DNA of 51,639 nt from Lutibacillus sp052034115 (lineage in GTDB: Bacteria; Actinomycetota; Actinomycetes; Actinomycetales; Dermatophilaceae): positions 1 to 51,639 of the forward strand of contig JBPOIZ010000008.1 of NCBI GenBank assembly GCA_052034115.1, read 5' to 3'. A program made the position numbers and the translations under genes. The first letter of the stretch is position 1. Each line of letters opens with the position of its first letter. Below the pieces are notes generated by a model. The model had not been told where the DNA came from. It did no database searches and worked only from the letters and a program-made list of their open reading frames with translations. This document shows, one piece after another, positions 39,566 to 48,074 of the stretch.

Positions 39566-41005
39566 GTGAGTCTGCGACTGTTCGACACCGCCGCCCGTGA
39601 GATCCGGGACTTCGTCCCCCAGACCCCCGGCCAGGTCGGCATGTACATCTGCGGGCTCACCACCCAGGGGGCGCCACACATCGGGCACGTCCGCTTCGCC
39701 GTCGCCTTCGACGTGCTGCGCCGGTGGCTGACCATCGGGCACGGGTATGACGTCACCCTGATCCGCAACGTCACCGATATCGACGACAAGATCCTCGTGA
39801 AGTCGGCGGCGACCGGAGTGCCCTGGTATGTCATCAGCTACGCCAACGAGCGAGCCACCACCGAGGCACTGGAGACGTTGGGCGTGCTGCCGGCGACGTA
39901 CGAGCCACGTGCCACCGGGCATGTCACCGAGATGGTCGAGCTCATGGACACCCTCATCGAGAAGGGCCACGCGTACGCAGCACCCGATGGCAGCGGGGAT
40001 GTCTACTTCGACGTGCGGTCCTGGCCGACATACGGGGAACTGTCCCGGCAGTCGTTGGACGACATGGCACCGGCCGAGGACGCCGACCCTCGAGGCAAGC
40101 GCGACGCTCGTGACTTCGCGCTGTGGAAGGGGCAGAAGGTCGGCGAGCCGGAGACCGCCGCCTGGCCGACGCCCTATGGCCGGGGCCGACCGGGGTGGCA
40201 CCTCGAGTGCTCGGCGATGGCCCGCCGCTATCTGGGTGACTCGTTCGACATCCATGGCGGGGGTATCGACCTGCGCTTCCCCCACCACGAGAACGAGCAG
40301 GCCCAGTCGCGCGCGGCCGGCCTGGGATTTGCGCGGTACTGGCTGCACAACGCCTGGGTGACCGTCAAGGGCGAGAAGATGGGCAAGTCGTTGGGCAACG
40401 CCTTGGAGATGGATCGGGTGTTCGCGGCGGCCCGTCCGCTGGCGGTGCGCTACTACCTCACCGCAGCCCACTACCGCTCGACCATCGAATACCACGAGGG
40501 CTCGCTCGCCGAGGCCACCGCGGCCGTGGAACGGATCGAAGGCTTCCTGCGCCGCGCGCTGGACGATCGGGCCGACGAGGCACTCGCCGGGCTCGACGCC
40601 GTGCCGCTGCCAGAGGAGTTCCGGGCCGCCATGGACGACGATCTGGGCGTGTCCGGAGCGCTCGCCGTCGTCCACGACACGGTCCGCGTCGGCAACTCAG
40701 CGCTCGACGAGGACGAAGGACACGCGGCGTATGACGCAGCTCGGCTGGTCCTGGCCATGACCGAGGTCCTCGGCGTGAACCCGCTGGCCCCACACTGGGC
40801 CGACGCCGGCCCCGCCGGGGACGACCCGGCCATGATCGCCCTCGACGTCCTGGTCGGTGCGCAGCTGGACGCGCGTCAGGCGGCGCGGACGGCGAAGGAC
40901 TTCGCCTCGGCCGACGCCATCCGGACGACCCTGGCCCGTGCCGGGGTCGTCATCGAGGACACCGCTACCGGACCTCGGTGGACGCTGCGGCGCGGGGAGA
41001 GCTGA
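39566..41005 (+). CDS. cysS: Cysteinyl-tRNA synthetase
   Basis: This 479-aa class I synthetase has the zinc-binding MYICGLTT, HIGH motif (HIGHVRFAVAFD), zinc residues in GWHLECSAM and FPHHENEQAQS, and the KMSKS motif as KMGKS. It is CysS rather than the related MshC, which lacks the C-terminal extension and opens differently. The leaderless GTG at 39566 is chosen; the upstream ATG has no support. It precedes rlmB by one base. Confidence 0.94.
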   Translation: MSLRLFDTAAREIRDFVPQTPGQVGMYICGLTTQGAPHIGHVRFAVAFDVLRRWLTIGHGYDVTLIRNVTDIDDKILVKSAATGVPWYVISYANERATTEALETLGVLPATYEPRATGHVTEMVELMDTLIEKGHAYAAPDGSGDVYFDVRSWPTYGELSRQSLDDMAPAEDADPRGKRDARDFALWKGQKVGEPETAAWPTPYGRGRPGWHLECSAMARRYLGDSFDIHGGGIDLRFPHHENEQAQSRAAGLGFARYWLHNAWVTVKGEKMGKSLGNALEMDRVFAAARPLAVRYYLTAAHYRSTIEYHEGSLAEATAAVERIEGFLRRALDDRADEALAGLDAVPLPEEFRAAMDDDLGVSGALAVVHDTVRVGNSALDEDEGHAAYDAARLVLAMTEVLGVNPLAPHWADAGPAGDDPAMIALDVLVGAQLDARQAARTAKDFASADAIRTTLARAGVVIEDTATGPRWTLRRGES

Positions 41006-41006
41006 C

Positions 41007-41993
41007 ATGGCGGGCAACACTCGGCGCCCGGGTGCCACCCGCCGTGGCGGCAAGAAGGGACCCACCGTGGGCTCCGGCGGCCAGCGTCGCAAGGGACTGG
41101 AGGGCAAGGGTCCCACGCCGCGCGCGGAGGACCGGCCCAACCACCCGGCGGCTCGCCGGTCGTCCGGTTCGGGGCACGCCGCTGGACCGAGTCGCGGCAC
41201 GGCCGGCGGCACTCGGGGCCGGGGCGGCCCGGCGCCTCGGAAGGGCGGCCGGACCGGCGCGACCACCGAAATGGTCGCCGGCCGCAACTCGGTCCTGGAG
41301 TCGCTGCGCGCCGAGGTGCCCGCGTCGACGCTCTATCTCTCCGCTCGGATCGAGACCGACGACCGGGTTCGCGAGATCCTCAAACTGGCCACGTCTCGAG
41401 GGCTGCCGATCCTCGAGGCGCCACGCGGTGAGCTGGACCGGCTGACCGACGGTGCGATCCATCAAGGGGTGGCCCTTGCCGTGCCGCCATACGAGTACGC
41501 ATCGGTCGCCGATCTGGTCGCGCCGCCGACCCCAGGGGTCCCCCTTCTCGTCGCCTTGGACGGGGTGACCGACCCGCGCAACCTGGGTGCGGTGATCCGT
41601 TCGGTTGCTGCGTTCGGCGGTCACGGGGTCATCGTGCCCGAGCGCCGATCGGCCGGTATGACGGCCGCGGCGTGGAAGGTCTCTGCCGGGGCGGCAGCGC
41701 GCATCCCAGTGGCCCGGGCGACCAATCTGACCAGGGCGCTGCAGGACCTGCAGAAGGCCGGGTTCTTCGTCATCGGCTTGGACATGGACGGGGACGTCGC
41801 CTTACCCGAGCTCGGCCTGGTCGACACCCCGCTGGTCGTCGTCGTGGGCTCCGAGGGCAAGGGCCTGTCCCGGCTGGTGACCCAGACGTGCGACCAGATC
41901 GTCTCGATACCCATGGCCTCGGGGATGGAGTCGCTCAACGCTGGGGTCGCGGCCGGCGTGACGCTGTACGAGATCGCGCGTGGTCGGGGTTAG
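41007..41993 (+). CDS. rlmB: 23S rRNA 2'-O-methyltransferase RlmB (TrmH family)
   Basis: This 328-aa SPOUT methyltransferase makes Gm2251 in 23S rRNA. A basic, disordered N-terminal extension of about 85 residues (RRGGKKGPTVGSGGQRRKG and more) precedes the substrate-binding domain (MVAGRNSVLESLRAEVP). The SPOUT core has DGVTDPRNLGAVIRSVAAFG, GSEGKGLSRLV and MASGMESLNAGVAAGVTLYE. The cysS-rlmB pair is standard in actinobacteria. Confidence 0.93.
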   Translation: MAGNTRRPGATRRGGKKGPTVGSGGQRRKGLEGKGPTPRAEDRPNHPAARRSSGSGHAAGPSRGTAGGTRGRGGPAPRKGGRTGATTEMVAGRNSVLESLRAEVPASTLYLSARIETDDRVREILKLATSRGLPILEAPRGELDRLTDGAIHQGVALAVPPYEYASVADLVAPPTPGVPLLVALDGVTDPRNLGAVIRSVAAFGGHGVIVPERRSAGMTAAAWKVSAGAAARIPVARATNLTRALQDLQKAGFFVIGLDMDGDVALPELGLVDTPLVVVVGSEGKGLSRLVTQTCDQIVSIPMASGMESLNAGVAAGVTLYEIARGRG

Positions 41994-42041
41994 GCTGGGG
42001 TCAGCCACCTTGTTGTTGAATGCTCAACGAAGGGATGACCC

Positions 42042-42938
42042 GTGGGGAAGAGCGGACGTGCCGCGAACAATGCCCGCCTGGCCGCACTGAAGGCCGAGCA
42101 GGAGCGGCAGGAGCGCCGCCGCAAGGTGCTGCTCGCGGGGGGCACCGTCGCGATCGTCGCGCTGATCGCCCTCGCGTTGATCTTGGCCAAGGTCCTCGGC
42201 GGCGGCTCGAGCGCCGCCGCGCCGGACGCCAACGATGCGGCCGCGCTGGCCAAGCTCACCTCGGTCAAGGCGGCCGACCTGGACGCGGTGGGCGCGGGCA
42301 CCTCCGCTCTGAGCCCCAAGAAGCTGGACAATGGGCAGGTCATCAAGGACGGGGACAAACCGCGGATCCTCTACGTCGGCGGTGAGTACTGCCCCTACTG
42401 CGCTCTCGAGCGCTACCCCATGGTCGTCGCGCTGTCGCGATTCGGCACCTTCACCGGCCTGGGGTCGACGAACTCGGACCCGGATGACAACTTCGGCGTG
42501 CCGATCTACACGCCGAGCTTCCACGGATCGTCATACACCTCCGACTACATCGCCTTCACCGGCGTGGAGATGCTGGACAACAAGAAGGTCAACGGTCAGT
42601 ACGGCACGCTCGACTCGCTCAGCGCCGACGACGACGCGCTGTGGAAGAAGTTCAACGCGCCGCCGTATGTCGACCCGCCTGGTGGGGCCATCCCGTGGAC
42701 CTACTTCGGTGGCACCGCGATCGCCAACGGGGCCGGCGTCGACAAGGCTCTTCTCGAGGGCCAGTCGATGACCGACATCACCACGGCCCTGGCGGACCCG
42801 ACGTCGGACATCGCCAAGACGGTCCTCGGCCACGCCAACGTCCTGACGGCGCAAATCTGCCGGCTTACCGACAACAAGCCCGCCGACGTCTGCACCAGCG
42901 CCGGGGTCAAGGCCGGTGCGGGGAAACTGGCGCAGTGA
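42042..42938 (+). CDS. DUF929-family protein with thioredoxin-like CPYC motif
   Basis: This 298-aa protein has a basic cytoplasmic N-terminus (residues 1-28), one membrane helix (29-51), and an extracytoplasmic domain carrying CPYC at residues 117-120 (GGEYCPYCALERYP), a thioredoxin-fold active site. That is the DUF929 family. The start is GTG at 42042. Its stop overlaps the VKOR start (GTGA, 42935-42938), so the two are translated together. A redox role in protein folding outside the membrane is likely but inferred. Confidence 0.82.
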   Translation: MGKSGRAANNARLAALKAEQERQERRRKVLLAGGTVAIVALIALALILAKVLGGGSSAAAPDANDAAALAKLTSVKAADLDAVGAGTSALSPKKLDNGQVIKDGDKPRILYVGGEYCPYCALERYPMVVALSRFGTFTGLGSTNSDPDDNFGVPIYTPSFHGSSYTSDYIAFTGVEMLDNKKVNGQYGTLDSLSADDDALWKKFNAPPYVDPPGGAIPWTYFGGTAIANGAGVDKALLEGQSMTDITTALADPTSDIAKTVLGHANVLTAQICRLTDNKPADVCTSAGVKAGAGKLAQ

Positions 42939-43465
42939 TCCTTCTCGAGCGCCCGACGTCGGTGCCTCCGCGGTGGGCGGCACCGACGTCCCTGGCGCTC
43001 GTCGCCCTCGGCCTGGTCGTCTCGGCGTTCCTCTCGTATGAGTCGCTCACCGCGGCGAAGGTGCTGGCCTGTCCGGTCGGCTCGACGATCGACTGCAGTA
43101 AGGTGACCAGCTCGCCGTGGTCGAAACTGATGGGTGTTCCGGTCTCCTACCTCGGGCTGTTGTTCTTCGTCGGTATGGCGGTGCTGTGCACCAAGGCGGC
43201 ATGGGAGCGCGGCGCCCCGTGGGTGCAGCAGTTGCGGCTCGTCGGGGCCAGCGTCGGCGTCGGCATGGTCCTGTATCTGGTGTGGGCCGAGCTGTTCCGC
43301 ATCGGCGCGATCTGCCTGTGGTGCACGGTGGTGCACGTCCTCAGTTTCGCCGTGTTCGTGGTCGTCGTCTTCGCCCACATGCTCCGCGATCCGGTGCCGC
43401 CGAGCGCACCGGCCCGGGGTGCCGCCCGTCCCGGCCAGGGCAGGCCCGCGGCCGGTCGGCGTTGA
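42935..43465 (+). CDS. Vitamin K epoxide reductase (VKOR) family protein
   Basis: This 176-aa four-helix membrane protein has the loop cysteines C46 and C54 (LACPVGSTIDCSKV) and the CLWC pair at 127-130, the quinone-side active site. In bacteria VKOR re-oxidises a thioredoxin-like partner by passing electrons to quinone. The coupled DUF929 protein is the likely partner here in place of DsbA. Confidence 0.88.
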   Translation: MILLERPTSVPPRWAAPTSLALVALGLVVSAFLSYESLTAAKVLACPVGSTIDCSKVTSSPWSKLMGVPVSYLGLLFFVGMAVLCTKAAWERGAPWVQQLRLVGASVGVGMVLYLVWAELFRIGAICLWCTVVHVLSFAVFVVVVFAHMLRDPVPPSAPARGAARPGQGRPAAGRR

Positions 43466-43522
43466 CCCTGCCCGGGGCACTGGCGTTGACGCCGGCCGCT
43501 CCGTAGCGAACGGCTGGGCCGC

Positions 43523-44779
43523 CTACTCGGACGGCTCGACGCGACGCGCCACCACCGGCATCTCGACGGTGTCGACCCCCACGACGGAGACCTCGTCGGG
43601 CTTGCCCGGCAGGATGGCAGCGACATAGTCGGCCGTGGCCGTCTCGATGGGCACGTCGAAGCCGCGCCGCTCGGAGAGGTACCAACGGTGTTCCAGCACC
43701 TCGTGGAACACCTCAGCGGCCTCGAGCTTGCCGCGCAGCTCGCGCGGGACGGCTCGCACGGTCGGCTCGTAGATCCGCTCCACCCAGTCGGCGGCGACAT
43801 ACTCCTCGCGCTCGCCCTGACGGCCGGTGGCGGCCCGATAGGAGTCCAGGTCGTTGAGCAACCGGCGCGCCTGGTTCTCCTCGACGTCGAGCCCGGTGAT
43901 CCGCAAGAGGCGCCGCGAATGGTGTCCCGCGTCGACGACCTTCGGCTGGATCTGCAGGTGGGTGCCGTCGATGTCGGTGGTGATCGCCAGCTCGTCGACG
44001 TCGAAGCCCAGTTCGTTGAGCCGGCGGATCCGCTCGTCGACGCGCCACCGGTCGCCGGTCTCGAACCGTTCCGGTGCGGTCAGAGCCCCCCACAACTCGG
44101 TGTATCGAGCCACGATCTGGGCCGAGACCTCCACCGGGTCGGCGCTCTCGTCGAGGAAGCCGCCGGCTTGGAGGTCCATCAGCTCTCCGGCGATGTTCAC
44201 GGCGGCGATCTCCAGGTCGTGCTCGCGTTGGCCGTCGGAGAGGCTCTCATGCAGTTCGCCGGTCTCCGCGTCGACGAGGTAGGCGGCATACGCGCCGGCG
44301 TCGCGGCGGAAGAGCGTGTTCGACAACGAGACGTCACCCCACCAGAAGCCGCCGAGATGGAGCCGGACAAGGAGCACCGCGAGGGCATCGGCCAGCCGCG
44401 CCGCAGTGTCCGGTCGCAGGGACTGGCTGAACAAGGCCCGGTAGGGCAAGGAGAAGCGCAGGTGCCGGGTCAGCAGACAGGCGTCCAGCGGCACGCCGTG
44501 CGGGTCGGTGCGGCCCCGGATCACGCCCAAGGCGGTGACGCACGGCAGGCCCAGCCGCTCCAGCGTGCGGAGCATGGCGTACTCCCGATCGGCGAGCTCG
44601 GTCTTGATCTCCTTGACCGCGATGACGTGGTCGCCGAGCCGGACGAAGCGCACCACATGCCGGGAGATGCCCCGGGGAAGCGCGGCGAGGATGGGCTCGG
44701 GCCATTGCTCCAGCGGGGTGCTCCACGGTAGGTCGAGCAGCGCCGGGTTCGGTCGGGCAGCAGTGATGGACAACGGCAT
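43523..44779 (-). CDS. DUF4032-domain protein with kinase-like N-terminal half
   Basis: This 418-aa cytoplasmic protein has an N-terminal part like lipopolysaccharide-kinase/protein-kinase folds: VIAVKEIKTELADREYAML includes the Lys, and HLGGFWWGDVSLSNTLFRRD resembles the catalytic loop with D and N, followed by AYLVDAETGE. The DUF4032 half follows (DELAITTDIDGTHLQIQPKVVD). Activity is unproven. It follows the sugar ABC genes on the same strand, after a strong hairpin. Confidence 0.82.
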   Translation of the reverse strand: MPLSITAARPNPALLDLPWSTPLEQWPEPILAALPRGISRHVVRFVRLGDHVIAVKEIKTELADREYAMLRTLERLGLPCVTALGVIRGRTDPHGVPLDACLLTRHLRFSLPYRALFSQSLRPDTAARLADALAVLLVRLHLGGFWWGDVSLSNTLFRRDAGAYAAYLVDAETGELHESLSDGQREHDLEIAAVNIAGELMDLQAGGFLDESADPVEVSAQIVARYTELWGALTAPERFETGDRWRVDERIRRLNELGFDVDELAITTDIDGTHLQIQPKVVDAGHHSRRLLRITGLDVEENQARRLLNDLDSYRAATGRQGEREEYVAADWVERIYEPTVRAVPRELRGKLEAAEVFHEVLEHRWYLSERRGFDVPIETATADYVAAILPGKPDEVSVVGVDTVEMPVVARRVEPSE

Positions 44780-44814
44780 GACTGGGGCCCCTCGGGCTAG
44801 GTCAGGACGCCGAC

Positions 44815-44853
44815 GGGGCGGCCCGCCATACCTTCCGGTATGACGGCCGCCCC
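44815..44853 (-). terminator. Long hairpin after the sugar ABC operon
   Basis: GGGGCGGC (44815-44822) pairs with GCCGCCCC (44846-44853), and CATACC (44827-44832) with GGTATG (44837-44842), around a TTCC loop. It lies 18 bases past the ATPase stop. No T-run follows, so it may stop transcription with Rho or protect the mRNA end. Confidence 0.6.
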
Positions 44854-44870
44854 GTCGCGAACGTGAGCTG

Positions 44871-45983
44871 TCAGGCGTTCAGGCGCAGGCCCGACTCGGG
44901 GTCGAAGACGTGCAGGTGGCTCGCCTTGGGGTAGACGAAGATCGTCTCGCCCTTCTGGGGAGGACGCCGACCGTCGGTGCGGGCGATGAACGGCTTGGCT
45001 GTGGTGTCGTCGCCAGGACCCTCGAGGGTGATGGTGGAGTCGGCGGGAGTGGCGTAGACGTAGGCGTCGGCACCCATCTCCTCGACGACCTCGACGGTCA
45101 GCGCCAGGCCGTCGTTGTTCGAGGTGAGCTCGCAGTCCTCGGGGCGTACGCCGACGATGACCCGTCCACCGCTGGCCTTGGCCAGGGTGTCGCGGGGGAC
45201 ATCGAGGCGGTGCGTGCCGAAGGCGACACCGTCGGCACCGACCGGGACCGAGACGAGGTTCATCGCCGGGCTGCCGATGAAGCCGGCGACGAAGATGTTG
45301 GCCGGGTGGTCATACATCTCGCGCGGGCTGGCGCACTGCTGGAGCAGGCCGTCCTTGAGGACCGCGATGCGGTCGCCCATCGTCATGGCCTCGGTCTGGT
45401 CGTGGGTGACGTAGACCGTGGTGACGCCGAGCCGACGCTGCAGCGAGGCGATCTGGGTGCGGGTCTGCACGCGCAGCTTGGCGTCGAGGTTCGACAGCGG
45501 CTCGTCCATGAGGAAGACCTGCGGGCTACGCACGATGGCCCGGCCCATGGCGACGCGCTGGCGCTGACCACCGGAGAGGGCCTTCGGCTTGCGCTCCAGG
45601 TAGGGGGTCAGGTCGAGGATCTTGGCGGCCTCGGCGACCCGCTTGGCGATCTCGTCCTTCGCCACGCCAGCGATCTTCAGGGCGAAGCCCATGTTGTCGG
45701 CCACCGACATGTGCGGGTAGAGCGCGTAGTTCTGGAAGACCATGGCGACGTCGCGGTCCTTGGGGGACAGGTTGGTGACGTCGCGGTCGCCGATCCAGAT
45801 CTTTCCGCCGTTGACCTCCTCGAGGCCGGCGAGCATTCGCAGCGACGTGGACTTGCCGCAGCCGGACGGGCCCACCAGGACGAGGAACTCCCCGTCGGTG
45901 ATGTCGATGTTGAGCTTGTCCACGGAGGGGACGGGGTTGCCCGGGTAGATCCGGGTGGCATTGTCGAACTTGACGGTTGCCAT
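44871..45983 (-). CDS. Carbohydrate ABC importer ATPase (MalK/UgpC/MsiK type)
   Basis: This 370-aa ATPase has Walker A GPSGCGKST, Q-loop VFQNYALYPHMSV, signature LSGGQRQRVAMGRA, Walker B VFLMDEPLSNLDAKL and H-loop VTHDQTEAMTMGD. A C-terminal TOBE/MalK-type regulatory domain (VIVGVRPEDCELT) follows. This marks the CUT1 sugar family. The start at 45983 has AAGGAG 11 bases upstream. It lies 182 bases after malG with an inverted repeat between, so it may be made at a different level. Confidence 0.93.
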   Translation of the reverse strand: MATVKFDNATRIYPGNPVPSVDKLNIDITDGEFLVLVGPSGCGKSTSLRMLAGLEEVNGGKIWIGDRDVTNLSPKDRDVAMVFQNYALYPHMSVADNMGFALKIAGVAKDEIAKRVAEAAKILDLTPYLERKPKALSGGQRQRVAMGRAIVRSPQVFLMDEPLSNLDAKLRVQTRTQIASLQRRLGVTTVYVTHDQTEAMTMGDRIAVLKDGLLQQCASPREMYDHPANIFVAGFIGSPAMNLVSVPVGADGVAFGTHRLDVPRDTLAKASGGRVIVGVRPEDCELTSNNDGLALTVEVVEEMGADAYVYATPADSTITLEGPGDDTTAKPFIARTDGRRPPQKGETIFVYPKASHLHVFDPESGLRLNA

Positions 45984-46080
45984 GGCGAAACAGACTCCTT
46001 CACCGGCAGGTACGTGCCGGACGATCCGTTGTAAAGGGCGTTCCGCGCCGCGGCGCTGCGACACGGCACCGACACGAAAG

Positions 46081-46140
46081 CCGGTGTCCGTCCATCATGG
46101 CGCACGACGAGCCGTCGCGCTACGTGAGGACAGACACCGG
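46081..46140. repeat. Inverted repeat between the permease and ATPase genes
   Basis: CCGGTGTCCGTCC (46081-46093) and GGACAGACACCGG (46128-46140) match in 12 of 13 positions, 34 bases apart. It fills the middle of the 182-base malG-ATPase gap and could be a partial terminator or mRNA end. Confidence 0.55.
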
Positions 46141-46165
46141 CCAGTGTGTCGGCAGTTCCGCAGGG

Positions 46166-47017
46166 TCAGCCCTTGGTGCCGCCGGCGGTCAGACCCGCGA
46201 CGAGGTGCTTCTGAGCGAAGAAGAACACCAGGCCGGCGGGAATGGTGATGAGCACCGCAGCAGGGGTCAGCAACTCCCACAGCGGCAGGGTCGGGGGTCG
46301 GGGCACGAAGGTCTGCAGGCCGTAGGCAAGGGTGAACTTGTCGTTGGTGTTGAGGAAGGCGCTGGCATAGGCCACCTCACCCCAGGCGGTGAGGAAGGTG
46401 TAGAACATCGTCACCGCCAGGCCCGGGCGGGCCAGGGGCAGGACGACCCGCCAGAAGACCCCGAAGGGTCCGAGCCCGTCGACGGTGGCCGCCTCGTCGA
46501 GATCCTTGGGGATCGTGTCGAAGTAGCCCTTGAGCATCCACGTGCAGAACGGCACCGCCACCGTGCAGTAGGCGATGACCAGCGAGGCGTGGGTGTTGAT
46601 GAGGTTCAGGCTCGACATGATCGAGTAGATCGGCACGATGAGGATGGCCACCGGGAACATCTGGGTGATGAGGAACGTCCACATGAGCGGCCGCTTGCCG
46701 GGGAAGTTGTACCGCGAGATCGCGAAGCCGGCCGTCGCCGCCATGAAGATGCCGATGATCATCGTGAAGATCGCGACGATGACCGAGTTGCCGAACCAAC
46801 GCAGGAAGTCGGTGTTGTTCAGGAGCAGCTGGTAGTTGGTCAGCGTCGGGTCCTCGACCAGCGAGAGGTTGCGGATCTTCTCCTTCGGTTTGAACGAGGA
46901 GAAGAAGATCCACACGATCGGGAACACGGCGACAAAGCTGGCCACGACGAGCGTGGCGTGGATGCCGAAGCTGGCCAGCGGCGAGCGGTGGCCGCGTGCG
47001 TAGGTCTTCTTGGCCAT
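46166..47017 (-). CDS. malG: Maltose-type ABC permease MalG
   Basis: This 283-aa CUT1 permease has six helices, the EAA loop (KGYFDTIPKDLDEAATVDGLGP) contacting the ATPase, and the MalG-like N-terminus with VVASFVAVFPIVWIFFSSFKP. ATG at 47017 lies just past the malF stop. The malF stop is 3 bases upstream, and the longer frame extends over malF and is not coding. Confidence 0.9.
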   Translation of the reverse strand: MAKKTYARGHRSPLASFGIHATLVVASFVAVFPIVWIFFSSFKPKEKIRNLSLVEDPTLTNYQLLLNNTDFLRWFGNSVIVAIFTMIIGIFMAATAGFAISRYNFPGKRPLMWTFLITQMFPVAILIVPIYSIMSSLNLINTHASLVIAYCTVAVPFCTWMLKGYFDTIPKDLDEAATVDGLGPFGVFWRVVLPLARPGLAVTMFYTFLTAWGEVAYASAFLNTNDKFTLAYGLQTFVPRPPTLPLWELLTPAAVLITIPAGLVFFFAQKHLVAGLTAGGTKG

Positions 47018-47019
47018 GG

Positions 47020-47976
47020 TCACCACACCTCGCCTTGCGTGCGCAGGAAGAACCGGTAGCCGACCGAGTAGACGATGAGGATGGACAGGATCAGCACGCC
47101 ATACGAGGCAGCCAGCGAGTAGTTGCGCAACCCCTCGAACGCGGCCTTGAACGCGCCGGTGACGAGGATGTCGGTGCCACCGGCGGGCCCGCCTCGGGTG
47201 ATGAGGAAGATGATCGGGAACATGTTGAAGGTCCAGATCGTCCCGAGCAGGATCACCGACGCGGAGACCGGCCGCAGACTCGGCAGGGTGACGTTGGTGA
47301 AGCGTTGCCACGGCGATGCACCGTCCATCTCGGCCGCCTCATAGAGCTCGCCGGGGATCGACTGCATGCCACCGAGCATGGCCACCATCATGAACGGCAC
47401 ACCGAGCCACACGTTGACGATGATGACGACGGCCAGCGCCTTGGGGACGGTGTCGAGGAACTCCACGCGCGTGCCGCCCAGGGCGGTGATGACGCCGTTC
47501 ACCAGGCCGTTGTCGCGGTCGAAGATGAACTTCCAGGCGAAGGCGGACACGAAGGCCGGAACCGCCCAGGGGAGGATGAGCAGGACGCGGTAGATGCCGC
47601 GGCCCTTGATCTGGCGGTTGAGCAGGACGGCCAGCGCCAGGCCCAGGGTGTAGTGGAAGAAGACGCAGGCGAAGGTCCAGATCAAGGTGATCCGGAAGTT
47701 CTGCCAGAACTCACCGACTCGCCCGGAGAGCAGGTCGGCGTAGTTGCCCAAGCCGACGTACTGCCATTGGTCGGGGTTGGGTGCGCACGACTCCGCCCCG
47801 CCGAGCGACTTGGTGCACACCTCCGTCAGCTGGTTGGCCTCGTTGATGTTCGTGAAGGACATCCACACGCCCTGGACGAGGGGGTAGAAGACCAACACGG
47901 CCAGGACGATGACGACGGGAAAGACCATCGCCCACGCATACCAATACTTGTTGTAACTGTTCCTCAGTCGTTCCAC
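47020..47976 (-). CDS. malF: Maltose-type ABC permease MalF
   Basis: This 318-aa permease has an N-terminal helix (AWAMVFPVVIVLAVLVFYPLVQGVWMSF), a periplasmic loop with two Cys (CTKSLGGAESCAPN), five more helices and the EAA loop (QSIPGELYEAAEMDGASPWQRF). The start is GTG at 47976 with AGGAG five bases upstream. It partners MalG. Confidence 0.9.
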   Translation of the reverse strand: MERLRNSYNKYWYAWAMVFPVVIVLAVLVFYPLVQGVWMSFTNINEANQLTEVCTKSLGGAESCAPNPDQWQYVGLGNYADLLSGRVGEFWQNFRITLIWTFACVFFHYTLGLALAVLLNRQIKGRGIYRVLLILPWAVPAFVSAFAWKFIFDRDNGLVNGVITALGGTRVEFLDTVPKALAVVIIVNVWLGVPFMMVAMLGGMQSIPGELYEAAEMDGASPWQRFTNVTLPSLRPVSASVILLGTIWTFNMFPIIFLITRGGPAGGTDILVTGAFKAAFEGLRNYSLAASYGVLILSILIVYSVGYRFFLRTQGEVW

Positions 47977-48026
47977 CTGTGCTCCTGGGTGATGAAGTCA
48001 GCGGAGGGGACGGAGCAGACGAGTCA

Positions 48027-48052
48027 CGGCGGGGCGGTTTCCCACCCCGCCG
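48027..48052. other. Intercistronic hairpin, malE-malF
   Basis: An 8-bp stem CGGCGGGG/CCCCGCCG plus two further pairs across one mismatch, with loop TTTC, sits in the 98-base gap. Such hairpins often raise the level of binding-protein mRNA over permease mRNA. Confidence 0.55.
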
Positions 48053-48074
48053 CGACGCGTTGCTCAGGCTGCGC

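Noticed and set aside
41991..41996. TAGGCT as a promoter for the DUF929 gene
   Set aside because: It includes the rlmB stop and lies 45 bases before the GTG; there is an AAGGG ribosome site, so the leaderless rule does not apply and the promoter stays unproven.
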